DNA of 64,000 bases, taken from contig CAVWBQ010000009.1 in assembly GCA_963753225.1 (NCBI GenBank), positions 62,001 to 126,000 of the forward strand. Direction: 5' to 3'. The stretch is from Palsa-504 sp963753225. Lineage in GTDB: Bacteria > Actinomycetota > Actinomycetes > Streptosporangiales > Streptosporangiaceae. A program made the position numbers and the translations under genes. Shown piece by piece: positions 37,099-48,493 of this stretch; the stretch's first letter is position 1; each line of letters opens with the position of its first letter. The notes below the pieces were generated by a model. It was not told the DNA's origin and did not search any database. It saw only the letters and a program-made list of their open reading frames with translations.

Positions 37099-37611
37099 AT
37101 GATCGTGATCGTCGCCGGCATCTCCGGCAGCGGCAAGACGACCGTGGGCGCCCTGCTGGCCGGCCGCCTGGGCTGGCCGTTCGCTGACGCCGACGACTTT
37201 CACCCGGCCGCGAACGTGGAGAAGATGCGGGCCGGGATCCCGCTCACCGACGAGGACCGCTGGCCGTGGCTGCGGGCCATCGGGGTCTGGATGGACGAGC
37301 GCATCGCGCGGGGCGAGCCGGCCGTGATCACCTGCTCGGCACTCAAGCGGTCCTACCGGGATCGGCTGCTGGTCGGCCGTCCCGGGGCCCGGATGGTCTT
37401 CCTGGCTCCGACCCGGGAGGTGCTGGCCGGGCGGCTGGCGGCCCGGCACGGGCATTTCTTCCCGGAGCAGCTGCTGGCCAGCCAGTTCGATGCCCTGGAG
37501 CCGCCGGAGCCGGACGAGCGCGTGCTGACCGTGGTCCCGGCGGGCGACCCGCAGGCCACGGTCGAGCAGATCATCGCGCTAGTCTGGCAGGGTCATGAAG
37601 CTGAAGCTTGA
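37099..37611 (+). CDS. gntK: Gluconokinase (GntK type)
   Basis: A 170-residue kinase that phosphorylates gluconate to 6-phosphogluconate. Walker A is GISGSGKTTVG (residues 7-17), and the family signature FADADDFHPAANVEKMRAGIPLTDEDRWPWL is intact, followed by CSALKRSYRDRLL and a C-terminal FFPEQLLASQFDALEPP. Its last 17 nt overlap the start of the Smr-domain gene. Start ATG 37099 after a weak GGCGGAA site. Confidence 0.95.
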   Translation: MIVIVAGISGSGKTTVGALLAGRLGWPFADADDFHPAANVEKMRAGIPLTDEDRWPWLRAIGVWMDERIARGEPAVITCSALKRSYRDRLLVGRPGARMVFLAPTREVLAGRLAARHGHFFPEQLLASQFDALEPPEPDERVLTVVPAGDPQATVEQIIALVWQGHEAEA

Positions 37612-37846
37612 CCTGCACGACGTCTACAACCGCGGGCAGGACATCGACCGGGCGCTGCAGGCGATCATCGACGAGGCGGTGGCGAAGAAGGCCCCGCTCG
37701 TCGAGATCATCCCGGGTAAGGGCTCCGGCCAGCTCAAGAAGCACGTGTTGCGGTTCCTCGAGCAAAAAGAGATCAAAGCGAAATACCACCGGGTGGAGAA
37801 GGACTCAAAGAACTTCGGCCGCCTGTTCGTGCATTTCCGCTGGTAG
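37595..37846 (+). CDS. Small stand-alone Smr-domain protein
   Basis: 83 residues forming a single Smr (MutS2 C-terminal) domain: KLKLDLHDV at the N-terminus (the LDLHG element, here LDLHD), DRALQAIIDEAVAKKAPLVEIIPGKGSGQLKKHVLRFL and a closing strand GRLFVHFRW. Smr domains are nicking nucleases or RNA cleavers. The ATG lies within the end of gntK, so translation is probably coupled. Confidence 0.9.
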   Translation: MKLKLDLHDVYNRGQDIDRALQAIIDEAVAKKAPLVEIIPGKGSGQLKKHVLRFLEQKEIKAKYHRVEKDSKNFGRLFVHFRW

Positions 37847-38008
37847 CGGCCGGCAACAAGAGCGGCTACCCTGACGCGCACGTCGGTCACGGAAGGGTAA
37901 CCAGCCAACCCTGGGCAAACATTCGGTGCAGACTGAGCACGCATGTCAGTTCTGTTCACAATGGCAGCGTTTCACCAGGACATCCGACCGGGACAACGGA
38001 GGCGTGTC

Positions 38009-38572
38009 ATGCGATTCAACCTGCTGGCTCGCCGGATTGCCGCACCGGCGCTCGGCCTGGCGCTGGCCGCGACGATGGCCGCCTGCAGCAGCGGTTCGAG
38101 TTCTCCCGCGACCGCCGAACCGTCGAGCGCCGCGTCGGCCTCCCAGGCCTCCGCCGTGCCCTCGGCGCCCGCCAGTTCCCCCGCGTCAAGCAGTTCGGGC
38201 ACGGCCGCCGCGTCCGGCAACGCCAAGGCGCAGATCACCGCGAACTGGGAGGCGTTCTTCAACGGCCAGACCTCGGCCGCGAAGAAGATCTCGCTGCTGG
38301 AGAACGGGCAGAAGTTCGCGACGGTCATCAACGCGCAGGCCGGTTCCGGCCTGGCCAGCTCGGCCGGGGCCAAGGTGACCGCGGTAGTGGTGAACTCCGC
38401 CACCAAGGCCACGGTGACCTACGACATCACGCTGAGCGGCGCGACGGCGCTAGGCAACCAGACCGGCACCGCGATCTACCAGGGCGGCGTCTGGAAGGTC
38501 GGCGACGTCAGCTTCTGCCAGCTGCTCAAGCTGGAGAACGCCGGCACCTCACCGTCAGTCTGCGCCGGCTAA
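38009..38572 (+). CDS. Putative secreted lipoprotein
   Basis: 187 residues from ATG 38009, which has GGAGG (37998-38002) 6 nt before it. The signal peptide FNLLARRIAAPALGLALAATMAACSS ends in lipobox MAAC. A long Ser/Ala/Pro-rich linker (about 50 residues) separates the lipid anchor from a folded domain of ~110 residues (KAQITANWEAFFNGQTSAAKKISLLENGQKF, VTYDITLSGATALGNQTGTAIYQGGVWKVGDVSFCQLL). That domain resembles the low-molecular-weight NTF2-like antigens of mycobacteria. It precedes the MFS gene by 11 nt. Function unknown. Confidence 0.85.
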   Translation: MRFNLLARRIAAPALGLALAATMAACSSGSSSPATAEPSSAASASQASAVPSAPASSPASSSSGTAAASGNAKAQITANWEAFFNGQTSAAKKISLLENGQKFATVINAQAGSGLASSAGAKVTAVVVNSATKATVTYDITLSGATALGNQTGTAIYQGGVWKVGDVSFCQLLKLENAGTSPSVCAG

Positions 38573-38583
38573 GGCCCGCTCCC

Positions 38584-40116
38584 GTGGCCAGGCTGCGGGG
38601 TGGCCAGGGGCTAGCCCTCGCCACCTTGTGCACGCTGCTCTTCCTGACCTTCCTCGACAACACCGTGGTCGCCGTGGCGCTCGGCGACATCCAGGTCAGC
38701 CTGAAGGCGAACGTGGCCGATCTGCAGTGGGTCGTCGGCGCCTACGCGCTCACCTTCGCCAGCATCATGCTGGCCTGCGGCATGATCGGGGACGAACTCG
38801 GCCGGAAGAAGGTCATGCTGGCCGGGGCCGGGGTCTTCTGCGCCGGCTCGGTCCTGTGCGCGCTCGCCCCGAACGTCCAGACCCTCATCGCCGGGCGTGC
38901 GGTGATGGGCCTGGGCGCGGCGGCCAGCGAGCCGGGCACCCTGTCCATGCTGCGCCATCTGTACCCGGACGCCCGGGCTAGGAACCGGGCCGTCGGCATC
39001 TGGGCGGCGACGTCCGGGTTCGCGCTGGCGGCCGGACCGGTCGTCGGCGGCGTGCTCACCGGGCTGTGGAGCTGGCGCGGCATCTTCTGGTTCAACCTGG
39101 CGTTCGGGCTGGCCGCACTCATCGTGGCGGCGGTCATCCTGCCGGAGAGCGCCGACCCGACCGCGAAGCGGGTGGACACGGCCGGCACCATCCTCGGCGC
39201 GGGCGCGCTGGCCACGTTCGTGTTCGCGATCATCGACGCCGAGTCGGCCGGCTTCGGCTCGACCCCCGTGATCATCCTGCTGTGCCTGAGCGTGGTCCTG
39301 TTCGCGGCGTTCGGCTGGTGGGAGCGCCGGGCCCCGAACCCGCTGCTCGACCTGCGCTACCTGCGCGTGCCGCAGTTCACCACGGCCAACATCACCGCGT
39401 TCTGCACCTACTTCGCCACGTTCGCCATCTTCTTCTTCACCGCCCTTTACCTGGTCGAGGTGGTGAACGCGTCCGGCTACCGGCTGGCGCTCATCTTCTT
39501 GCCGATGACCGTGCTGATGATCCTCGCATCGGTGCTGGCCGGACGCTGGACGGACGCGACCGGACCGCGCTGGTCGATCACGTTCGGCTGCCTGCTGCTG
39601 GCCGCCGGGCTGTTCCTGACCGACAGCTACCTGTCCCCGCACCCCAACTACGCGGGGCTGACCGTGGCGCTCGCGCTGGCCGGCCTCGGCATCGGTACCA
39701 CCGTGGTGCCGATCACCTCCTCGGTGCTGTCGGCGGTGCCGCCCGAGCGGTCCGGTATGGCCGCGTCGGCCAGCAACACCAGCCGGGAGATCGGCGCCGT
39801 CACCGGGGTCGCGATCCTCGGCTCGCTGGTGTACTCGCAGCTGCACGTCAGCCTGGTCACGCACATGAACCAGCTGGGCGTGCCCAAGGCGTTCCAGGGC
39901 CTGGTCATCAACGCCATCGAGACCGGCACGATTCCGAGCAACACCGCTGCCTACGCGGGGTTCGGCAAGCTGGTGCAGGAGGTCATCGGCGCGGCCTACA
40001 CGGCTTTCCACGACGGCCTGCACGCGGCGTTGTACCTGTCCGCAGGGCTGGTGCTGGCCGCCGGGCTGCTCTCGTTCATCACGCTGCGCTCAAGGCCGGT
40101 CAACTCTGGGTCTTGA
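38584..40116 (+). CDS. DHA2-family MFS transporter (EmrB/QacA type)
   Basis: A 510-residue, 14-TM proton-driven exporter. TM1 ends with the family motif LFLTFLDNTVVAVALGDIQ (the D-x-T-[IV]-V pattern), TM2 has LQWVVGAYALTFA, loop motif A is GDELGRKKVMLAG and motif C is ATSGFALAAGPVVGGVLTG. It may be co-transcribed with the lipoprotein 11 nt upstream. Start GTG 38584. The substrate cannot be predicted. Confidence 0.93.
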   Translation: MARLRGGQGLALATLCTLLFLTFLDNTVVAVALGDIQVSLKANVADLQWVVGAYALTFASIMLACGMIGDELGRKKVMLAGAGVFCAGSVLCALAPNVQTLIAGRAVMGLGAAASEPGTLSMLRHLYPDARARNRAVGIWAATSGFALAAGPVVGGVLTGLWSWRGIFWFNLAFGLAALIVAAVILPESADPTAKRVDTAGTILGAGALATFVFAIIDAESAGFGSTPVIILLCLSVVLFAAFGWWERRAPNPLLDLRYLRVPQFTTANITAFCTYFATFAIFFFTALYLVEVVNASGYRLALIFLPMTVLMILASVLAGRWTDATGPRWSITFGCLLLAAGLFLTDSYLSPHPNYAGLTVALALAGLGIGTTVVPITSSVLSAVPPERSGMAASASNTSREIGAVTGVAILGSLVYSQLHVSLVTHMNQLGVPKAFQGLVINAIETGTIPSNTAAYAGFGKLVQEVIGAAYTAFHDGLHAALYLSAGLVLAAGLLSFITLRSRPVNSGS

Positions 40117-40207
40117 CATTTCGGCCCGTTTGAGCGATTTAGTTATTGGACGGCAACGACGCACGGCCACCACCCTTCGACGGCACGTTAGCGAAGAGAG
40201 GCCGACC

Positions 40208-40762
40208 ATGGTCTGCTACGCCCGCCCCGCGAGTCTGCTGGTCGCCATCGTGGCCGTCGCCTGGCTGGTGTTCTCCGGGCCGGTCAGCCACTTTTTCGGT
40301 ACCGCAGCCGTCATGGTGGCGGTGCTGGTCGCGACCGCGGGCGCGGCCGTGGCCGCGGCGCTCGTCTTCGCCACCCTCATGTCCACCCGCCGCCGCCGTG
40401 CCGGAGCCGGCGGCTGCGTGAACTGCCGGTTCCAGTGCCAGCACGCCATGACGACCACCGCGAGGGGCCGCCGGCTCTGGCTGGTGACCACCGCGGACCG
40501 GCGTGAGCTCACCGAGCCAGGCCAGGGCGTCACCGCGAACCCGGGCCCCTTGCCCGCCCGTTCGGTAGCTGTCTTGCTACCCATGCCGGAGGTGAGGGTT
40601 CCCGGACCGCGGTGGCCGGACCTCGGCCTCGAACTAGGCGAGGGCCGGGTCGGCCGCCTGCTCGGTGTCCTCGAACAGCCGCCAGCACCCTCCGCCGGCC
40701 CGCTTGGCCTCGTACATGGCCCGGTCGGCGTGGGAGAGCAGGGTCGGCAGGTCCCGGCATGA
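40208..40762 (+). CDS. Hypothetical two-TM protein with Cys motif
   Basis: From ATG 40208 (GAGAGG upstream) the first ~95 residues look real: two transmembrane segments (LLVAIVAVAWLVFSGPVSHFF and AAVMVAVLVATAGAAVAAALVFAT), a basic loop and GGCVNCRFQCQHA. The last ~45 residues overlap the 3' end of the EAL-GGDEF gene on the other strand and may be readthrough rather than functional protein. No family recognised. Confidence 0.5.
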   Translation: MVCYARPASLLVAIVAVAWLVFSGPVSHFFGTAAVMVAVLVATAGAAVAAALVFATLMSTRRRRAGAGGCVNCRFQCQHAMTTTARGRRLWLVTTADRRELTEPGQGVTANPGPLPARSVAVLLPMPEVRVPGPRWPDLGLELGEGRVGRLLGVLEQPPAPSAGPLGLVHGPVGVGEQGRQVPA

Positions 40763-43036
40763 CCCGCATTCCGCGATACCGACGCTGACGCTGAAGGCGA
40801 CCGGGTTCCCGTCGCCGCCGGTGACGCGGGCCGGCGGCCCGGTCAGCCGGGCCGCAATCTGGATCGCCCGCAGGCTGGTGATCCCCGGCACCATGATGAC
40901 GAACTCGTCGCCGCCGTAACGGCCCGCGACGTCCTCGGGCCGGACGTGCTCGCGGCAGGCCTGGGCCAGGTCGGCCAGCACCCGGTCCCCCACGGCGTGG
41001 CCGTGCACGTCGTTGATCTGCTTGAAGTGGTCGACGTCGATCATCAGCGCGAACAGCGGCTGGCCCAGCCGCCGCGCGTGCGCGAAGGCGCCCTCGGCCA
41101 CCTCCATGAAGTGACGCCGATTGTACAGGCCGGTCATCCCGTCGATCGAGGCCAGCTGCTGGTACCTGACCGCGAGCCGGCCGTAGTCCCGCAGCGCGGC
41201 GAAATGGCGCGCGCTGACCAGGCAGGTCAGCAGCACCGCGCCGAGCAGCACGCCGCCGAGGGAGTCGAAGTTGACGTGGCGCAGGCCGACCACGGTGAGT
41301 AGCAGATAGCTGCCCGCGACCGCCAGGTAGGGCAGGGCGCTGGGCTGGGCGGCGCCCTGCCGCCGCGGCGCTATGTAGCCGGGTGCCTTGCCGGCCCGCA
41401 GCTGGCACGCGGCCGCGACCCACAAGATGGTCAGCGCCAGCATCCACAAGGTGTCGACCGGGTCGCCGCCGTTATAGGACGCGTGAATGGTGGTGTAGTC
41501 GTAGGTGACGTCGGCCACGATGAACACCAGCATGCCGGTGGCGAAGATCCGCAACGGCGCTACGCTCGCCTGCGGGACGCCCCGCCACAGCAGCGAGAGC
41601 AGGCCGAACAGCAGCAGCAGGTCGCCGATCGGGTAGGCGAAGATCACCAGGTCGGGCAGGTCGAAGCTGGGTCGCGACGCGACCGCCGGGCCGAGCGCCA
41701 CGTACCAGAGGAACGTCGCCCCGGCCACGAAAACGGTGCCGCTATCGAGCAGGCTCCGCAACCGCTCCGGCCCGGTGCGGGCCGGGGAAGGGAAGGCGAA
41801 GAAGGCGGCGCAGGCCACCGGGTAGAAGGCCAGGTAGCCGACGTCGGCCCAGGTCGGATCTGGCCTCTGGTGCAGGATCACCTCGTAGACCAGCTGGATC
41901 GCATCACCGAGCAGGTAGAGCCAGATCGCGATGGACAGCAGCCGCCAGGCCCGGATGGTGGGCCGGCCGAGGTCGGTGCGCCGCGACACCCGCCAGGCGC
42001 AGTACCCGCCGGCCGCGTTCGGCAGGAAGAAGGCCAGGTCCCCGATCAGGGCCTGGTGCTGGTGGCCGCCCCAGCGAAACACCTGCCACAGGCCGTAGGC
42101 CACCATGATGGCCACGGCGGAGGCCAGCGTCCAGCCGCCCACCGGATCGGTGACCCGGCGTAGCCACCGTACGGCACGGCCGAGCGGGCCGCGGTCGCCC
42201 CGGACGGCCCCGGTCGCTGGCACGCCGGCCTGAGCCGGGATGAACCGCCGGGGCTGCTCCCGCTCGCGCATCCAGTCGGCGAAGGCGCCGGGCGCCATCG
42301 GCCGGCCGAGCAGGAAACCCTGGCCGAAGTCGCAGCCGAGGGCCTGCAGCTCGGACCGGACCGCCTCGGACTCCACCCCTTCCGCCACCACCTTGACACC
42401 AAGCTGGTGGGCGAGGTCGATGGTGGTGCGGACGATGGTCCGGAAGCTCGGGTTGCTGGCGATCGGGCGCACCAGCGACATGTCCAGCTTGAGCTCGTTG
42501 ACGGGCCAGCCGCCCAGGCTCTCCAGCGAGGCGAAGCCGGTGCCGAAGTCGTCGAGGGCGACCCGCACGCCGAGCTCGGCCAGCTGGGCGAAGAAGCTGA
42601 TGCTGGCCTCGGCGGTCCCGGTCTGCTCGCTCACCTCCAGCGCGAGCATCGGGCCGGGCACCTGCTCGGTGCGCAGGAACTCGGCGATGAGGGCAGGGAA
42701 CCCCGGGTCGGTCACGCAGTCGGGGCCGATGTTGACCGAGATCGGGACGACCCAGCCGACCGCGCCCCAGGTCCGGTGCTGCACCAGCGACAGCCGCAGC
42801 ATCAGCCGGGTGAGCTCGCCCATCAGCCCGAGCTGCCCCGCGACCGCGGTAAACAAGGCCGGCGGGAGGGTCCCGAACTCGGGATGCTCCCACCGCGCGA
42901 GCGACTCCGCCGCCACCAGCCGGCCGGAGGACAGCTCGACCTCGGGCTGGTAATAGGCGACCACCTGGCCGCTGCGCAGCGCATGAGGGAATTCGGCCTT
43001 CAGTCGCGCGGCCAGGTCTTCGGCTTCGACTGCCAT
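40634..43036 (-). CDS. Cyclic-di-GMP protein with EAL - membrane - GGDEF architecture
   Basis: 800 residues. The N-terminal EAL phosphodiesterase domain (~1-260) has AAESLARWEHPEFG (E-S-L in place of E-A-L), DDFGTGFASLESL and KVVAEGVESE, all with catalytic acidic residues kept. A central membrane region (~300-590) of about eight hydrophobic segments follows, then a GGDEF cyclase domain with RYGGDEFVIMVPG near 705 and an intact inhibitory site RPED five residues before. Usual proteins place the membrane sensor first and GGDEF before EAL, so the order is reversed. Both activities could be present, controlled by the membrane segment. Confidence 0.92.
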   Translation of the reverse strand: MAVEAEDLAARLKAEFPHALRSGQVVAYYQPEVELSSGRLVAAESLARWEHPEFGTLPPALFTAVAGQLGLMGELTRLMLRLSLVQHRTWGAVGWVVPISVNIGPDCVTDPGFPALIAEFLRTEQVPGPMLALEVSEQTGTAEASISFFAQLAELGVRVALDDFGTGFASLESLGGWPVNELKLDMSLVRPIASNPSFRTIVRTTIDLAHQLGVKVVAEGVESEAVRSELQALGCDFGQGFLLGRPMAPGAFADWMREREQPRRFIPAQAGVPATGAVRGDRGPLGRAVRWLRRVTDPVGGWTLASAVAIMVAYGLWQVFRWGGHQHQALIGDLAFFLPNAAGGYCAWRVSRRTDLGRPTIRAWRLLSIAIWLYLLGDAIQLVYEVILHQRPDPTWADVGYLAFYPVACAAFFAFPSPARTGPERLRSLLDSGTVFVAGATFLWYVALGPAVASRPSFDLPDLVIFAYPIGDLLLLFGLLSLLWRGVPQASVAPLRIFATGMLVFIVADVTYDYTTIHASYNGGDPVDTLWMLALTILWVAAACQLRAGKAPGYIAPRRQGAAQPSALPYLAVAGSYLLLTVVGLRHVNFDSLGGVLLGAVLLTCLVSARHFAALRDYGRLAVRYQQLASIDGMTGLYNRRHFMEVAEGAFAHARRLGQPLFALMIDVDHFKQINDVHGHAVGDRVLADLAQACREHVRPEDVAGRYGGDEFVIMVPGITSLRAIQIAARLTGPPARVTGGDGNPVAFSVSVGIAECGSCRDLPTLLSHADRAMYEAKRAGGGCWRLFEDTEQAADPALA

Positions 43037-43161
43037 CCGCGGCCGTTCTCCTCAGTGACAACAGGACTATTGGTTCTACACACTGTAACTACTAGTCACA
43101 TGCAGTCATAATTGAGGGTTGCGCCTCGCCTTGTGCCAGGTCAGCGCGGTCCGGAGGCGCG

Positions 43162-43935
43162 TCAGGGGCCGAACGAGCCGTGGCGGCCCGCCCCGGCGGC
43201 GAACCGGGCGGCCCCTCCGATGGCCTCGCTGGTCAGCGCCTGACGGCCGTGCGTGAACTCGGATGCCAAGGCGGCGGACTCGGCCAGGCCCTCCTGGTCG
43301 AGCACTGACGCGCGGTCGCTGCGCAGGCAGACCTGCGGGAACGCGGCCAGTTCGGCGGCGAGCCGCTGGGCGGCTGCCAGCGCCTGGCCGGCCGGCACGA
43401 CGCGGTTGGCCAGCCCGGAGGCCAGTGCTTCCCGGGCGTCGACGGCGCGTCCGGTGAGGATCATGTCCATCGCCCGGCTGGTGCCGATGAGCCGGGGCAG
43501 CCGCACCGTGCCGCCGTCGATCAGCGGCACGCCCCAGCGCCGGCAGAAGACGCCGAAGACGGCGCTCTCGTCCGCGACCCGCAGGTCGCACCACAGGGCC
43601 AGTTCCAGGCCGCCGGCCACGGCGTACCCGGCCACCGCGGCGATGACCGGCTTGGACAGCCGCAGCCGGCTGACACCCATCGGCGCGTCGCCGTCCGGCG
43701 CCACCCGGTTGCCGCGTTCGGTACCGAGCGCGGTGAGGTCGGCGCCGGAGCAGAAGATCCCGCCCTCGCCGTGCAGAACCGCCACGGCGGCGTCCGGATC
43801 GGCGTCGAAGGCGCGGAAGGCCACGGCCAGCGCGGCCGCAGTGGGACCGTCCACGGCATTACGCCGGGCGGGACGGTGCAGGTAGATCGTGGTGACGGGT
43901 CCCGATCGCTCCACCCGGACGGCCTGTTCGGTCAC
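43162..43935 (-). CDS. Enoyl-CoA hydratase/isomerase (crotonase) family protein
   Basis: 257 residues of the crotonase fold. It has RPARRNAVDGPTAAALA, oxyanion-hole segments GIFCSGADLTAL and AGYAVAGGLELALWCDLRVADESA, then VFCRRWGVPLIDGGTVRLPRLIG, where the Glu of hydratases near that point is Asp-Gly. The C-terminal AFPQVCLRSDRASV helix is typical. It handles an acyl-CoA whose identity is unclear. The gene is alone between the EAL-GGDEF and UvrA-like genes. Confidence 0.9.
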   Translation of the reverse strand: MTEQAVRVERSGPVTTIYLHRPARRNAVDGPTAAALAVAFRAFDADPDAAVAVLHGEGGIFCSGADLTALGTERGNRVAPDGDAPMGVSRLRLSKPVIAAVAGYAVAGGLELALWCDLRVADESAVFGVFCRRWGVPLIDGGTVRLPRLIGTSRAMDMILTGRAVDAREALASGLANRVVPAGQALAAAQRLAAELAAFPQVCLRSDRASVLDQEGLAESAALASEFTHGRQALTSEAIGGAARFAAGAGRHGSFGP

Positions 43936-44030
43936 TGGGCTAGTCTCCTCGGGCTCTCGGCATCGGGGTGTCGTCGACGAACACGGTCTCGTCCGGGCGG
44001 ACGTCCGGGCGGTGCAGGCCAGGGCCTCGG

Positions 44031-46421
<2,391 letters not shown>

Positions 46422-46759
46422 CGTGTCTCCATCTGTCAGGCTGTCAGGCGGCGCATCCGCGGCCTCCGCCGGCGCGTTCGCGGCAACGGTCCCTGTCTAC
46501 CTGATCGGCGGGGCCGGCCGGGGAGACCGCCCTGGCTGTCGGCTTGTTGTCTCGTCAGCAGTATTACGACAGCGGACCGGGGACGCTTCTCGATTCCTGA
46601 TCAAGTAAATACTCGCGGTGAACTGCTCTACTGCCTGGCTGACCGCGGCGGACCGGATGGACTCGAACATGTCGAAGTCGTGGTGGGCACTGGGTAGCCC
46701 GGCGTAGATAACCGGGCCGCAGCACGACGGTGCCGGCTACGCGGCGAGGCCGGCCTAGC
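46422..46759. other. Intergenic stretch, nothing supported
   Basis: About 340 bases between two minus-strand genes. The only long frames are out of codon bias with the surroundings. A short AT-richer part (46600-46620) precedes the UvrA-like gene's far upstream region. I see no gene or RNA. Confidence 0.4.
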
Positions 46760-47668
46760 TTAGTTACTGGCCGCGAGCCTCAGCAGGAGTTGTACGGTGC
46801 CGTCTTGAGGACGGTAGCGCAGCCGGAGGACGGCGAGGGCTGCGGCGGTGGCCTGGCACCAGCGCCAGAGCCTGTCGCGGTCCAGATCCCGGACGAGCTT
46901 GCATAGCTGTCCGATCCGCTCGTTGACCTCATCAATGCTGGTGGCCCGGTCTAGTATCCAGTCGATCGCGTCGAAGGTGAGATCGCCGACACCTGGCCGG
47001 GGATCGATAGCCACGAGTCCCCGGGGTGGCCCGGCCCTGAGGATGTTGGATAGGTGGAGGTCTCCGTGGAGCAGTCCCGCTGGGCCGTCGCTGGCCAGCT
47101 CGCGGGCTTTCCGGTGCCCGTCGGCCAGGACTTGCGGAGGTACCAGCGAGCTCACTCGCGGGTTACTCAGCAGCCCGCCGATACGCGAGAACATCGACTC
47201 CACGCCCTGCGCCAGCGTGGGCAGTTGCCCGCCGTCGTACCTGGCCGCACCTCGCAGGCCAGTGAGCAGCTCGGCGACTTCGCTGACGGGCGGGGGTTCT
47301 GGCTGGTCGCTGACCTTGGTACCGGGCTCGATGTTCTCCAGGAGCAATGCTCCTGTCTCCAGGTCAGCGTCAAGGAGGTCTACCGCGTGCGGTGTGGCCG
47401 CCCAGGCTCGTAGTGCTATTGCCTCCTCGTTCGCAATGGTCAGGTCCGGTGTCAGCTTGAGTACAACGCCACGGTGGCCGTGCTGCCTGCCAATGAACAC
47501 GCGTGAGGTGTTGCCCGCCAGAGCTCTGTCCAGTTCCAGATGCCAGCGCAGGCAGTACAGCGCGACCATTTCAGGCAGTACGGCGCACCAGGCGTCCACT
47601 CCGGCGCCGAACCGGGCGATCAGCCTTTCCCGGCCGTCGTCATCCAGCACGAAGTTCGGATCCAGCAT
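46760..47668 (-). CDS. APH(6)/streptomycin 6-kinase-like phosphotransferase
   Basis: 302 residues from ATG 47668 (an in-frame ATG at 47740 exists but adds an unlikely tail). The kinase motifs are GVVLKLTPD (ATP-binding Lys), LLHGDLHLSNIL (catalytic HGD-x4-N) and GLVAIDPRPGVGDLTFDAIDWILDR (metal-binding Asp). The LENIEPGTKV and C-terminal RLWRWCQATAAALAVLRL segments match the streptomycin 6-phosphotransferase/hydroxyurea kinase family. Such proteins inactivate streptomycin-class drugs or act on other small molecules. Confidence 0.88.
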   Translation of the reverse strand: MLDPNFVLDDDGRERLIARFGAGVDAWCAVLPEMVALYCLRWHLELDRALAGNTSRVFIGRQHGHRGVVLKLTPDLTIANEEAIALRAWAATPHAVDLLDADLETGALLLENIEPGTKVSDQPEPPPVSEVAELLTGLRGAARYDGGQLPTLAQGVESMFSRIGGLLSNPRVSSLVPPQVLADGHRKARELASDGPAGLLHGDLHLSNILRAGPPRGLVAIDPRPGVGDLTFDAIDWILDRATSIDEVNERIGQLCKLVRDLDRDRLWRWCQATAAALAVLRLRYRPQDGTVQLLLRLAASN

Positions 47669-47830
47669 GCGCTTATCGTGATCGGAAGCCCTCGCCGACG
47701 CAACTGGGATGTGATCGATTACTGGCCTCGTCGGCCGCACTTACGTGCCAGACCCAGGAGCAGCCCGACGATTAGCGACAACGATGGCCGGATCCAGGCG
47801 GACCGCTGACCGTCAAGCGGCAGGTGAGAC

Positions 47831-48145
47831 TTGAGCCGCAGGAACCGCCATCCGCATGTCCGTTCCGTACAATCGCGATGCCCGGTGGGCCTGCGACAGG
47901 TCGGCTTCGGCTTCGCCCCGCGGAATAAATACGGTGTCCTCGATCACGAGGTGACGTTGCCTTCGGGTGAGATCATCCATATCCCCCTACGGGCAATCAC
48001 AGACGGAAGTGGCTGTGAGGTGGTGTTCACGCTCCGCCGACTCCCAGATATGAGCGACGAGGATTTTGAGCGCGACGCGGGTGCCGTGGCTGCTGACCTC
48101 ACCAGGCTCAAGCAGGTGCTTGAAGGCGCTATCCACTCCAAGTAA
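47831..48145 (+). pseudogene. Truncated SRPBCC/polyketide-cyclase-like protein (C-terminal fragment)
   Basis: The last ~75 residues (FGFAPRNKYGVLDHEVTLPSG, IPLRAITDGSGCEVVFTLRR, MSDEDFERDAGAVAADLTRLKQVLE) read like the C-terminal half of a START/SRPBCC protein. The N-terminal half that forms the ligand cavity is missing; the preceding codons (RNRHPHVRSVQSRC) do not match it. TTG 47831 would be the only start. It is probably a remnant. Confidence 0.65.
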
Positions 48146-48161
48146 AGCCAGGACAGTTCGA

Positions 48162-48405
48162 TTATCCCCTGTCCTCCTGATAGGTGCCGAGGTCTTCGCC
48201 TGACCGGCAACCCAGGAACAGCTTCGCCTCGGTGAGGGTGAGCCGCGCCGGGGAGAAGCGCCGCCGTGCGGGCCGCGCGCCGACAGCGGTGGTGGCTGTC
48301 ATCGCCGGGTTCCCTCGATGAGATCTCAGGTGTCCCGGCGTGCCTCCGGGTCCAGCCCGGTGGTCAGCTCGTCAAGCACGGCGACCCTCTCCCTGGGCAC
48401 CTCCC
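48162..48405 (-). pseudogene. Remnant of an ABC-2 type transporter (ATPase tail and permease start)
   Basis: On the minus strand, RVAVLDELTTGLDPEARRDT then a TGA then DLIEGTRR corresponds to the Walker B/D-loop region of a drug-export ATPase (DEPTTGLDP in the family, here DEL). Its terminal TGA overlaps ATG 48302, which starts TATTAVGARPARRRFSPARL and TEAKLFL, the N-terminus of an ABC permease, ending after 46 codons at 48164. Both genes have lost most of their length. Confidence 0.65.
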
Positions 48406-48432
48406 GCCGGATGCCTCGGCGGTTCTTGTAAA

Positions 48433-48444
48433 ATTGATATCAAT
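48433..48444. promoter_or_regulatory. 12-bp palindrome ATTGATATCAAT upstream of the SPFH-RHH operon
   Basis: A perfect palindrome in a strongly AT-rich patch (48427-48475), followed at once by a further TGATA (48446-48450). It lies 50 bp before the SPFH gene, whose partner encodes a ribbon-helix-helix DNA-binding protein. Autoregulation through this site is the likely reading. Confidence 0.6.
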
Positions 48445-48493
48445 ATGATAGAAATCGGGTATCAGTCAAGCCTTATTTCTGGAGATGGTTCAG

